NCBI RefSeq assembly: GCF_008831285.2
Contig: NC_045147.1
Location: forward strand, 7,720,334 to 7,784,333
Origin: Nymphaea colorata
Taxonomy: Eukaryota > Streptophyta > Magnoliopsida > Nymphaeales > Nymphaeaceae
Direction: 5' to 3'
Length of the DNA stretch: 64,000 nt
Under the pieces are notes generated by a model. That model did no database searches and had not been told where the DNA came from. It saw only the letters and a list, made by a program, of their open reading frames with translations. The position numbers and the translations under genes were made by a program. Below are positions 47,392 through 58,395 of this stretch, piece by piece; positions within the stretch are counted from its first letter, which is position 1; every line of letters starts with the position of its first letter.

Positions 47392-49246
47392 CAGGAGCAA
47401 AGCTAGGATTTTTGTTAGGGGCGGGCCAAAGATCCAACGAAATATATTATATTTATATATATAATATAATATTATATATATGTATAATAACAGTTTGTAA
47501 CATTAGCACAAAGCGCGATCTGTTCTTAGCAGATAAGGTACTCTAATTCTATTACAGTAATGTAAGTGTGAACATTGAGCATAAAATGGACTAACAAATA
47601 TTACAACTCAAAATATAACAAACAAATACATCTATAAACTCAAAAACCAAAAAAATAATTGTTACTTACCTAAAACAAGTAGTTTTATATTTTTTCCATG
47701 TAACACAATCAGTCTTTGCCTCTTTTTTTATTGAAAATTGTTACATATCATCATTCATTCACATGCATAAAGGAACATGAAATTTAAACACTAAAACCCT
47801 GAAATTTAAAATAGACAATAAGATTTAAATATATCGAAGTAATCGAACTCGAAACATATCAAAAAACTAAAGGGACCAGAGTCCTATATGTTCAACAGAT
47901 CAGATCTAGAGGATGCAAGATTGCATTCTACATACATTTTCTTCATTACCAGCAGACTATCAACTATGTCCGGGTTTCTTCTCTTGAATCATATGAATTA
48001 AAGCTTTAAAAGTGCGCCAAAACAAGGTTGAATTGGCAATTAGGTTTATTAACTATAACATGCACCTTTTTTCCAAAATCAAAGCGGGGTTAAGGCCCCT
48101 TCCAGCCCTCCTTTATTCAGCCTCTGGATAACACTCCTAAACAACTTAATTAGTTTTATGACATGGTAACAATAACTTTTGCTTACAAAAGTGTGGGAGG
48201 CAGGTTATTAAGGTTGTTTATGAAAATCAGGGGTTCTCAAAATTGAGTTTTAATCTACCCAGTTTTAATGTTATCTAAATGCACATGAAATGATTGGTTG
48301 AAGGCAAAACTAAGTTTTGCTTCCAAAACCTGGTTTTAAACTATGTTCAAAGTCATTCAACTACTATAAGAATTAAGAACTCATCCGTCCTCGTATGATG
48401 ATCGCATACATGAATATCTTAATTGTATATACCCAAATAAAACTAAAAATGAACGGAGAAATAGATCAAAACAAGCAAAACAATTTTATCCGCAACTATG
48501 ACAAAAAGCGAGTAGGCAACAAGGCATTACCCAGTTTTGCTTACTCCCTACGTTGTGGGCCAGGGAGGGAGGGAGCAAGCGATAGAGAGATGGCGGGGCC
48601 TGCGACCTGTGATGTGGGCCAAGGAAGGGCAGGAGCAAGCAAGAGAGAGGGTGGGGCCGGCAATGACCTGCATGTGGACCAGAGATGCCGAGACAGGGCA
48701 AGGGAGAGAGGGCGGCTCTCGCTGTGGTTCAAAGAGGAAGGGAGCGAGCAAGAGAGACTCATAAAGGACGCGAGAGAGAGGGGTGGCCGGCGAGGGTGGG
48801 TAGGGCCAGAGAGAGGGTGCGAGAGAGAGGGTACGGCGAGACGAGAGGGCTAGAGAGAAAGGGCGCGAGAGAGAGGGTACGGCGAGACGAGAGGGCTAGA
48901 GAGAAAGGGCGCGAGGGAGAGGCTGGGGCGAGACGAGAGGGCTACAGAGAAAGGGCGCGAGGGAGAGGGTAGGGCGAGACGAGAGGGCTAGAGAGAAAGG
49001 GCCCGAGGGAGAGGGTAGGGCGAGATGAGAGGGAGACGATAGGGCCAGGAGAAAGGGCGCTAGGGAGAGGGCGCTAAGGAGAGGGTAGGGCCAGGCCAAA
49101 GAGAGGGCGCTAGGGAGAGGGTAGGGCCAGGCAAGAGAGAGGGTGATGCCAAACTAACATTTTTTGATTTTTTAAATGTATTTTTTTTTGCCGTGGGTTG
49201 GGGTAGGGCCATGGCCCAGGCGTGCCCTCCCCTCCCTCCGCCACTG
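47392..49246. mobile_element. Nonautonomous hAT-type element, 1855 bp, 8-bp target duplication
   Basis: The left end CAGGAGCAAAGCTAGGATTT and the right end, read in inverse, CAGTGGCGGAGGGAGGGGAG, share the CAGxxGCxxAG pattern of a very common plant hAT group. The perfect 8-bp direct duplication GCTGGATC lies at 47384-47391 and 49247-49254. The right half contains a 46-bp purine-rich minisatellite. No transposase domain is encoded; ORFs in the right half come from the repeat. Confidence 0.8.
48550..49145 (+). repeat. Purine-rich minisatellite, 46-bp period
   Basis: From 48831 to about 49015, four units of 46 bp follow each other (starts at about 48831, 48877, 48923, 48969), each with GGCGAGACGAGAGGGCTA and GAGAAAGGGCGCGAG. 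Less regular GAGAGGG / GGGCCAG repeats extend on both sides. One strand is almost only A and G. It fills the right half of the hAT-type element. Confidence 0.85.
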
Positions 49247-49254
49247 GCTGGATC

Positions 49255-49612
49255 ATGATCAGCCTAATATCCAACTGATAGCAGCAAGTTGGCCAGGCGG
49301 CGGTTAGGTGTTGGGTCCTTCAAATTGTTCAAAGTTGTGTTTATGCAACCCTACCACTAGTCCATGGCTCTATACAAGCGATTGTGCACCATATGTAGCA
49401 TCCGAACATTTAACTGTTTTGTTTGATACATTAAACATGTAAGTAGGTTAATTATTTGTATACATGTTTCTGACTTTCAGAAAAAACTTATGTCATACAT
49501 AGACTAGAGAAAAAAAAATGAAAGCACTTTCACCAATGCATGAAATTGCATCGATAAGGATTAATAGTGATGTTTAAGAAACATCAGTTAAAATATTACT
49601 AATGTCTGATAT
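49255..49612. other. Short AT-rich spacer between the hAT element and the chromovirus
   Basis: Unique-looking sequence; no gene or repeat recognised. Confidence 0.5.
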
Positions 49613-50028
49613 TGTCATGGGCCGACTCTTTTGGACCGTGCGGCGCGACAAACTCTCGCCAATAAGCTGCAAGCCTTCGCCTTGTTCAAGTGGGCGCAGA
49701 TCACTTGAACGCCTTTTGAAAACTCAAGACACAAAATATACAAAGAGTGTGAAAAAAAACTCACAATATATTCATTTAAATAATTGAGTATATCACGAGG
49801 GAAAGCAAGTAAGCTTTTACACTTATACTTACAAAGTATGGTCGAAGTCGCTTACAGAATTCCCATGCCGATAATCCAAAACAAGGAATCTCAATCTTAC
49901 ACTTGAGACCAGTTTTGGGAGGGTGCTCCGACACAAGTGAACATTTGAGCTTACAGCAAGACTCAACATAAGCAAAACAAATACAACAAAAGCAAAGGAC
50001 GACTTTACAGACACGACACAAGGGAACA
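49613..50028 (-). repeat. LTR of the chromovirus (3' LTR on the minus strand)
   Basis: 416 bp, plus-strand ends TGTCATGGGCC ... GACACAAGGGAACA. Similar over its length to the LTR at 54602-55006. Confidence 0.92.
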
Positions 50029-50046
50029 GACTCTCCCCTTCAAATC
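50029..50046 (-). promoter_or_regulatory. Polypurine tract of the chromovirus
   Basis: On the minus strand GAAGGGGAGAGTC directly precedes the 3' LTR, the expected position of the plus-strand primer tract. Confidence 0.85.
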
Positions 50047-53000
50047 AAGCGTCGTCCTCGGCGCTAGCAGCTTCGTGGTAGATCCTGACTTCTTTTGGAT
50101 AGCTTCGCTTCAAAAGAAAAACATACTCCCATGTTGGCTGATCTTCATCTACCCACTTGACCAAATATCGCTTCGATTCGTCAAGGTAGTTGACTTTGTG
50201 TCGAAGGATCTGGTCTAACTGTCGGTCGGTGGGCCTTCGGGTCGAAGGGGCTCGTTGCAAAATTGGCTCTCGTCGCGGCTGGCTTCTCTCTGGGTCTTCA
50301 TCGTCGGCATAGAAGGGCTTAAGGTTGTAGGCATGAAACACATAATGCACCTTGAAGTCTGGCGGTAGGTCTAACTTGTATGGTAGTTTGCCAATCCTCT
50401 TGACCACCGTAAATGGCCCTTCATATTTCCATATCAGTGCTCGGTGTTGTCCACGGAAGATACCCGAGCGGTCTGGGTATAGTTTGACAAGAACTTGGTG
50501 TCTCACTCGAAACTCGGCAGGTCTCTGATTCTTGTCAGCCCATTTCTTCATCTTTTTGGCGACCTTGTGTAAGAACACCATAGCAACCTCTGTCTGTTCT
50601 TGTCAGTCCCTAATGAACTGGTAGGCGAAGCTGGGTCTCCCCTTCTCTTGGGCAGCAAGAGTGTGAGACATCAACGGTTGCTGTCCGGTGGGGGGTTGTG
50701 GCCTAAAGACTCGCTCTTCTGTAGGTTGTAACAAAATTTGGCAACATCAAACAACTTTACCCTATTTTTTCTTGTTGGCGCTGACAAAGTGCCGCAGGTA
50801 CTGTTCTAACAAGGCATTGATGCGTTCGGTCTGACCGTCAGTCTGTGGGTGGAAGCTTGTGGAAAACAACAAGTCCAACCAAAACACTTCTTGCCAAAAC
50901 TTGCATGTGAAGCGAACATCGCGATCGCTCACAATACTCTTTGGCATGCCCCAGTACTATATGATGTTTTTCACAAAGATCTCTGTCGTCTTCTCCGGTG
51001 GGCATACTTAGAAAACCTATCCACAACAACGAAGATAGAGCTTTGGCCATTAACTCTGGGTAGACTCACAATGAAGTCCATGGAGATGCTCTCCCACGGA
51101 CGCTCCGAAACAGGAAGAGACTCGAGTAGGCCGGTAGACTTCTGGTTACTTCTCTTGTCCTACTGGCAGACAAGATAGGTCTTTACATACACCTCCACAT
51201 TGTAGCGCATCTGGAGCCAATAATACTCCTGTTCGGGAAGGGTCAAAGTCCGTTCCTGGCCGGGATGGTCAACCCAAAGCGTATTGTGACACTCCATTGT
51301 TAGCTCCCACCGAAGATTACCCCACTTCGGCACGAAAATGCGTCCACCCTTGGTGAAGAGCAATTATTCTCGTAGCCAGAATCTTCGAGTCTTCCCCGCT
51401 TCAGCCAAGGCAACAAAGTGTTGGGCTGATGAGTCCTGCCACATTCCTTCATGAACCCGCTCGAGGAGCACACCCTCCAATTGGGCTTCGGAGGTCCCCG
51501 CTCGAGGAGCACACCCTCTAATTGGGCTTCAGAGGTCCCCGCTCGAGAGGCTGCAAGTTTTGCCTTTCGACTCAACGCATCCGCTACCACGTTGGTCTTA
51601 CTAACCTTGTACTTCAAAGCGAAATCAAACTCTGCCAAGAATTTCTGCCAACGAGCCTGCTTCAGAGCTAACTTCTTCTGAGTCTTGAAGTAACTTGTGA
51701 CCACATTATCTGTCTTGACGACAAACTCTGCCCCCAGTAGGTAATGCCTCCATATGCGCAAGCAATGCACCATGGCGGTCATTTCCTGTTCACGCACTGT
51801 GCACCGCTTCTCAAGGTTCTTTAGCTTTCGGCTCTCATAGGCGATCGGATGACCATCCTACATTATTACACCGCCGATGTCAAAATCTGAGGCGTCTATG
51901 TGTACTTCAAAGGCCTTTGATTGATCAGGCAATCTGAGAATACAAGGGCACGCTTCAAGCCTTCAAAGGCAACTTGGGCAGACTGAGTCCAAATCCAGAA
52001 TCGATTTTTTTTTAGTAGGCCAGTGAGAGGCGCCGCTATCAATGAATACTCTGTGATGAACCGCCGATAGTAATTGGCCAACCCAAGAAAGGACCACAAT
52101 TCAGGCACATTTGAGGGCAGCTTCCAGTCTTAGACAACTTTCATTTTCTTCAGGTCTATTCGCAGCTGACCATTTCCTATAATATGGTAGAGGAAATTGA
52201 TCTCTCTTTGGCCAAAGAGGCACTTCTCCTTCTTCACATAGACATAGAGATCATTTTCTTTGATTATCTGGATCACCGTTCTCAAATGACCGATGTGCTC
52301 CTCTAGATTGCTGTTAAAGACCACAATGTCATCAAAGTAGACTACCACAAACTTGTCAAGGTAGGGGTAGAATATTTTGTTCATGAGAGTCATGAAAGTC
52401 GTGGGGGCATTCGTCAACCCGAATGGCATGACTAGGAACTCATATGCTCCATAGTGGGTGACACAAGTTGTCTTTGGTTCATCACCTTTTACGATCCTGA
52501 CTTGCCAGTAGCCGGAACGAAGGTCTAGCTTCGAAAAGATCCTCGCCTTGACCAACTGGTCGAACAAGTCCGCAATCAAAGGCAACAGATACTTGTTCTT
52601 CACCGTCACTTTGTTCAAAGCTCGGTAATCCACACAAAGTCTCTTGGAGCCATCGTGCTTCATCTGGAACAATACAGGGGCTCCAAATGGTGCCTTAGAG
52701 GGGCGAATGATTCATGACTCAAGCATGTCATCAAGCTGCTTCCGCAACTCCTCAGTTCGGCCAGTCCCATTCTGTAGGGGACCATAGCTGGTGGCTTGGC
52801 TCCAAGAACCAAGTCAATCTTGTGGTCAACGTCACGCTTAGGAGGTAGGCGTTTGGGCAGCTCGGGGGGCATTACTCCCTCGAACTGCTTCAGTACAGGG
52901 GCTCGCCCTGGGGGAATGACTCACAGGTGAGCGTCATCTTCTTGTAAATGTATGACCACGAAGAATGTTTGCTCCCCATAACGCACACCCTTCTTCAGCT

Positions 53001-53370
53001 GCATTGCCGAAAATGTCAGCTGGGACTTGCTTCTGGCGGAGTGGCAGTGCACTGTATCTACACCCGTTAACATCAATGTATTGAACTTCAGCAACATCAT
53101 CGCATTCTGGCCCCTAACAAACTCCATCCCAAGAATCATCTTGAAATCATCCAGGAGTACTACAGAGAAGTTGGTGACTCTCGTCCAGTCTTCAATATGA
53201 GTTGTTACACCATTTGCTTCTCCTAAGATGGGCATGGCTTAAGAGTTCACTGTTTTAAAAGTCCTCTCTTGCGGCATAGGCTTCAATCCCACTCGCTCCG
53301 CCTCCTCTCTTGAGACGAAGTTATGTGTTGCCCTCAGAGTCTACCATCGCAATAATAGGCATTCCATTCA
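50045..53370 (-). pseudogene. Chromovirus pol: protease, RT, RNase H, integrase, chromodomain
   Basis: Reading on the minus strand: the protease active-site Asp-Ser pair near 53330 is followed at once by a frameshift that removes the Gly and leads to a stop; protease remainder at 52921-53235 (LLDDFKMILGMEF); reverse transcriptase at 52130-52870 with [13 protein letters not shown] and YFDDIVVF as the catalytic motif; RNase H at 51300-52108 ([11 protein letters not shown], later FVVKTDNV and VVADALSRKA); integrase zinc-binding part at 51160-51363 (DHPGQERTL) and catalytic core at 50762-51160 ([27 protein letters not shown]); C-terminal part at 50045-50581 with YEGPFTVVKRIGKL and a chromodomain (HKVNYLDESKRYLVKWVDED then WEY). 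Several in-frame stops and frameshifts separate the pieces, so no polyprotein can be made. Confidence 0.9.
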
Positions 53371-54506
53371 AAGTGACATTTAGGTACATCAGCTCCTTGT
53401 TCACCATACTACTAGACAATGCGTGACTTTGGACAGCATTGATCGTCTGGGTGACACCCATCTGTGTTTGCCCTTCTTTGGTCTCGCCTTCGATGGCCCT
53501 CACAGCATTGGCCTGCCCAATAGGTCTCACACGTTTCGGGCATACGCGCACTTGGTGCTTTCCTCTGCTAACCCAATAAGTCACTTCTCTTGGTGGCCCA
53601 GTGTAGTCCTTGCGAAAGAAGAGTTTTCTCTCGGTTGGCTTATGAGACGACAATTCATTTCTGGTGTCTCGTTGTTCCTCCCTCTTACTGCCATGATCGG
53701 ACTTCTTTGTAGACTTGAAGGTATCAGTGTAGCTTTTGCGTTGGGTGTCGGCCAAGTGCTCAGCTGCCACATATGCTTGCTCCAAAGTCTCTGAATTTGA
53801 TCTCTCCACGTCGGCTTGGGCCCAAGATTGGAGCCTTGATATAATCTTTCAAGGCACTTGTCTGCTTCAGGTTCGCAACCAACCGATAAGCATGTCTTTC
53901 AGCATCCACAGACATAAAGTATCCTTTCAACTGCTTGCGAAAGTCGTCGAATGTACGAATCGTGCAGTCCCCATTCTCAATGTCAAACATTTTCCACATC
54001 CACCAAGCCACAACATCTCCCTCTAACAACATCACTGCGGTCTCGATCTTTAAGTCCTCTTCTACTACGTTCTGCAAGTCGAGGTAGTATTCTACTTGAA
54101 ACAGAAAGTTGTCGATCGCCCTGACATCCCAACTACCACTGTACTTCGCCGGACGTTGAATGTTGACCCTACTGGTCATCTCTTGACTACTATTGGCTGA
54201 GTTAATACGTAGAAATCTCTGGTTTGAAGCTCAAAGTCCAGTGACTTCATCCTGTAGGGTCTTCACCAAGTTAGAGAGTGATCGGTTCATGGCCACTGAC
54301 TCAGCCATCTGTTCCCGCATCAACTTCATCTCCTCCTTGAATCCCTCAAAGGTTTCGGCAGCAAAGCCAAGGGCTTCCTCATGGGTGGCCATATTTGCGA
54401 CCAACCGATTCACCGTCTCCTCCAGGTTTTCCTGGTTATGGGTCGTCTCTTCTAGATGGGCCGGCTCTTTTCCTTTGGCACCTCGCAGATTGTATTGTGA
54501 TGTCAT
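53371..54506 (-). pseudogene. Chromovirus gag
   Basis: Starts MTSQYNLRGAKGKEPAHLEE at 54506 on the minus strand. An N-terminal coiled coil with Glu/Lys-rich helices is followed, after a stop near 54231, by a Retrotrans_gag-like domain at 53760-54179 (KYSGSWDVRAIDNFLFQVE, TAVMLLEGDVVAWW, FDDFRKQLKGYF). A frameshift near 53830 moves the frame. The nucleocapsid part (53560-53800) is basic, but its zinc knuckle keeps only the later residues (GKHQVRVC), so Cys residues are missing. It is clearly inactive. Confidence 0.85.
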
Positions 54507-54585
54507 GGTGTCTTCCTCAACAGCAGCAAGCCGACGTGAAGCTCTACACCAACTCTCCGATCGCTTCCCTAGATTAGCAGAATCT

Positions 54586-54599
54586 GGGCTCTGATACCA
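54586..54599 (-). promoter_or_regulatory. Primer-binding site (initiator Met tRNA) of the chromovirus
   Basis: Minus strand TGGTATCAGAGCCC, two bases from the 5' LTR, complementary to the 3' end of plant initiator Met tRNA. Confidence 0.9.
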
Positions 54600-54601
54600 G
54601 T

Positions 54602-55006
54602 TGTCACGGGCCGACTCTTTCGGACCGTGCGGCTCGACAAACTCTCGCCAGTAAACCGCAAGCCTTCGCCTTGTTCAAGCGGGCACAGATCACTTGAACA
54701 CCTTTTGCACAAAATACGCAAAGAGTATGGAAAGAAAACTCGCAATATATTCACTTAAACAGTTGAGTACATCATGAGGGAAAACAAGTAAGCTTTTACA
54801 CTTTACTTACAAAGAATGGTCGAAGCCGCTTACAGAATTCCCATGCCGACCATCCAAAACAAGGAATCCTAATCTTACACTTGGGGCTGGTTTTGGAAAG
54901 GTGCTCCGACACAGGTGAACATTCGATCTTACACCAAGACTCAACATAAGCAAAGAAAATACAACAAAAGCAAAGGACGACTATACAGACACGACACAAG
55001 GGAACA
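54602..55006 (-). repeat. LTR of the chromovirus (5' LTR on the minus strand)
   Basis: 405 bp, plus-strand ends TGTCACGGGCC ... GACACAAGGGAACA; about 10 bp shorter than its partner owing to one internal deletion. Confidence 0.92.
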
Positions 55007-55886
55007 TATATTGTCTCCATAAAAAATTTTACCGACATTTGATACATTGTCCATAAAAAGTTTTACCGATGTCTTATATGTTTTGGTCAAAAATTTTATT
55101 GAAGTCCTTGTGTCGGAAGAAACTTATTAACAATATGTCTAGATGTTGGTAATAATCTATATTTACCTATATAGGTGCGTAGTGATGGTTCTATGCCTCC
55201 GAGATGTCAGTGATTGTTTTTACTAACACTTTTTTCACCAACGATCAATACAAACATCGAAAAAACTTTTACTGACGTGTGCTCATGTTTGAATGACATT
55301 TTTGGCCATCAGTAATTGGTCGGTTTTTTGTGGCGCACTACTACATTGGGCTCAGGCTTTGGTTCAACGGACCCCAACTTGCCCTTTAACAGTTTCAATA
55401 CCAACCTAAAAAAAAATATATGAACTAAAACAACCAACCACTTTAACAAACTTCTTTATAAGCTATTAAAGATTTCTCGCAATCTTCAATAACAAACTAA
55501 ACTTTTGGGGTGTTACTCTAAGGGGATGCTTGGGAGAGCACAAATGTTCCTAATACCATGGGCAATATTGAAGGGCACATTTGGGTGATACTCTAAAAGA
55601 GATTTTAGAGGCAAAACAATGTTTAAGCATTACAGGAAAATTTTAAATTTGACAAAAGAATTTCTTAAAGAGGGAGTGAAGAGCCCGAATCCCAAGTTTT
55701 TCACAAAGAATGTCATTTCAGGCATGTTACTCGTACAAAAGCTACATTTCAAAAATTGATTACAAAACCAAGTTTTAACAAAACCTATTTTAGAAAGTGT
55801 CATCCAACAACTACTTTATGGTTTTACCAAAATTGCAAACGAAGGCAACAAGGTTTCCTTAGAAAAATTCACTGACAATGCCCTAC

Positions 55887-56048
55887 GAGGGTGTTTGGCA
55901 TCACAGACATTATGGGAGTGTCCCATGAATCTGCTTAAACATATGATAGATTCATGAAATACTAGAACTAGTGTCCTATGAATATATTCTAATTTTTTAG
56001 GTAAATTTATGAGACATTTTTAAAGTGTTCATACTGCCAAACAACCCC
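55887..56048. mobile_element. MITE-like element with GTGTTTGGCA inverted ends, 162 bp
   Basis: Left GAGGGTGTTTGGCATCAC and right TACTGCCAAACAACCCC are inverted complements. A second, weaker copy lies at 46606-46750. The superfamily is unclear because no target duplication can be read. Confidence 0.55.
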
Positions 56049-56490
56049 ATTGAAAAACATACAACAAACAATTGACATATGCAACAAAATGTTAGGACTA
56101 CTACATCACAGAGCGGTTTAATCATCATGTTCTCCCACTAGTTCAATTTCACTAATATGGTTAAATGAAAAACGAAAACGTATGGCAATTCATACTCTCA
56201 AAGATTAAAAAGATAAAGTCCTCATTTTACCCAAAAATGATGGTTTCAAAAATCAGTTTAAAAGCTACCAATTAGGGGTTAGGAACACGAAAAGAGATTG
56301 AAACATATAATGTTGGAAACTGCTGGTTATTTGACATGTCAGTCTTCTTTCTTTCAAGTCCGGCTTTTAGCTCCATTGAACAAATCACAATTTTTAAACC
56401 AAAGACCATTAAACGGAATAACATATTTACAAACATACATAAGAAGACAATTGTGTTTTTAAACTAATATTTATATGAGGCTAAGAAATT

Positions 56491-56492
<2 letters not shown>

Positions 56493-56562
<70 letters not shown>
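56493..56562. repeat. (AT)n microsatellite, about 35 units
   Basis: Uninterrupted AT dinucleotide run. Confidence 0.95.
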
Positions 56563-56564
<2 letters not shown>

Positions 56565-56691
56565 ACAGTCAAGAGAAAAACAAAAAAAAAGTGATGAGTA
56601 TTTTCATCATCTAATATTAAGTCACAACTTTTTCTCTATTTTTCTTTCAACTTTCCATCTATTTGAGATAGACAGCCCTAGTTAGATGGTT

Positions 56692-56779
<88 letters not shown>
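56692..56779. repeat. (TA)n followed by (TG)n compound microsatellite
   Basis: About 23 TA units pass directly into about 20 TG units. Confidence 0.95.
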
Positions 56780-56781
<2 letters not shown>

Positions 56782-57660
56782 CTATATTGAAAATATGTAG
56801 AAATACCCAACCCAGAATGGGGACTCCTTATTTGGGCAAAAGTTCAAGAGAAGAAAAGAAAAATAATTTTAATATTTTTTCCTCCATAACTTGCACCCAG
56901 CAGCCCAACAGTCTTTAGTTGTCACTGTCGGTAGTTTCGACAGATTATGGTCCCCAATGCATGTTATATGAGGAACTAGCAGACCTGATCTCTATTTAGT
57001 TGGGATACTAAGCTAGATGGTGCCTGATACGACCAAGCAGTCAGTGTTCTTTCGAAGACATCAAGAACCATGTCCATGCCCTTTACATACAAACCTATTG
57101 AATGCCATATGAATAGCAGTCATGGGACTGATCAAATAAAGTATGACCCAGTCAATGCCAGTGTGCTTGATGAGAGTGGTGTAGGAACAGACGCCAATAA
57201 AACCACTACCATAAGGAAATCCATGTAGTTAAACTAGACTGTGGGCACGTGAACATGATCCAAGAACTGTATTATGGCTTGTTAAAATTACATGGACACG
57301 TTCATAAGTAAAATTTTAAATCACAAAAACTTAAGGCTATTGGACACAGCTAAGGCTACACAAATGCAGCTTTAAAAATATTTAACATCAACCCACATCT
57401 TTGCACATCAAAGTACACATTTCTGGAAATGCTACATGTACATCTGTAGGAATTAATCATTCCTAAGGTAAATAGAAATATTTAGTGGGCTAGGATTCCA
57501 CTTTGAAGGTGGATCCCTATCTAGATTTTTTAAAAAATGCCTGGTATTGCCAAACACTAGAAACTAATCCCGGTTTGAGAGGCAAAACTGGTATTCATTT
57601 CCATGGATTGTAATCCCATCATGGAGATGTGATTATAATCCATAGAAAATTATTTTGCAT

Positions 57661-58395
57661 GTTAGGACTAAGCAGCTCTCTCTTTCTCTCTTTTCTTTGT
57701 CTTTGTCCCTTTGATTGCAAAAACCATCCTGTACTCTCTCGCTTTGCCCTTTAAAATCGACTTCTCTTCCCACCGCTTCATGTCCTTTTTTGCTGCATGG
57801 GTTTGTGCTAGTCTGGTTTGTGTGGATGCTTGGGTCTGTTTCCGCTTGACCCTACAAGGATTCACGCGCAGTCATGTTGTTTAGGTTTGTGTTGTTGTTG
57901 CTTGTTGGGCTTATGTCCGCTTGATGTTGTTGGGTCTCATGTGCTTATGTTGATGCTGCTTGGGTTGCTATTGCTATTGCTGTTTGGATTCATGCCCACT
58001 TGTTACTACTAGGGTTGATGCTCCTTGAGGTCGTTCTATTTCTGTTGTTTGGGTTGACGTTGTATAAGATAGTGCTGCTGTTGCTGGGATTTTTCTCGTC
58101 GGTTTTTTTGTTTTGGAGCTTTGCTTTTCTGGTGATGTCGTTCGGCTAAGTAGTTGAGGGTTATGTCGTTGCTATTGAGCTACTCGAGTTCTGCCTTTGG
58201 TGTTGTGTCTTTGCTGCTAGGATGTGGTGTAACGGTTGCTGTTGTCGAGGGTTCGGATGCTGCCATTCGATTGTTTCATTGGGCTTTTGTTGTTGTCACT
58301 TAATGCTTGGGGGGTCTCGCTGCTTATGTTTGTGCTGGTGTTGCTTAGATTTTTGCTGTTTCCTGCTTCGGTTCATGCTACCTCGATTCTTTTTG
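57661..58395. other. Unassigned CAA/CAG-rich segment abutting the truncated copia RNase H
   Basis: The minus strand is rich in CAA, CAG and ACA triplets (plus strand GTTGTTG, GCTGCTT and TTGGGTT phrases). A 65-codon minus-strand ORF at 57668-57865 is very basic. The copia RNase H frame runs into this segment at about 58395 and loses similarity to the family there. No terminal repeats or known domains seen, so its origin is unclear. Confidence 0.4.

Larger units (their letters stand above)
49613..55006 (-). mobile_element. Ty3/gypsy chromovirus, complete structure, inactivated
   Basis: A 5.39-kb LTR retrotransposon on the minus strand with LTRs at 49613-50028 and 54602-55006, a primer-binding site for initiator Met tRNA next to the right LTR, a polypurine tract next to the left LTR, gag, protease, RT, RNase H, integrase and a C-terminal chromodomain. 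The flanks GATAT and TATAT form an imperfect 5-bp target duplication. The LTRs differ by substitutions and an internal indel of about 10 bp, and pol has many stops, so the insertion is not recent. The chromodomain places it among chromoviruses, whose integrases are thought to be guided to chromatin marks. Confidence 0.92.
55007..57660. other. AT-rich intergenic sequence with microsatellites
   Basis: No gene recognised. Contains a MITE-like element (55887-56048) and two microsatellite blocks (56493-56562 and 56692-56779). Just right of the chromovirus (55010-55330) the phrase TTTTACCGAC and variants recur at irregular spacing, an old unclassified repeat. Confidence 0.5.

Noticed and set aside
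48395-48972. Long plus-strand ORFs (152 and 95 codons) as genes
   Set aside because: They are Arg/Gly/Glu-rich translations of the purine minisatellite, open in several frames at once.
48831-49015. Regular 46-bp array as a CRISPR
   Set aside because: Units are tandem without unique spacers, sequence is low complexity, and the genome is a plant's.
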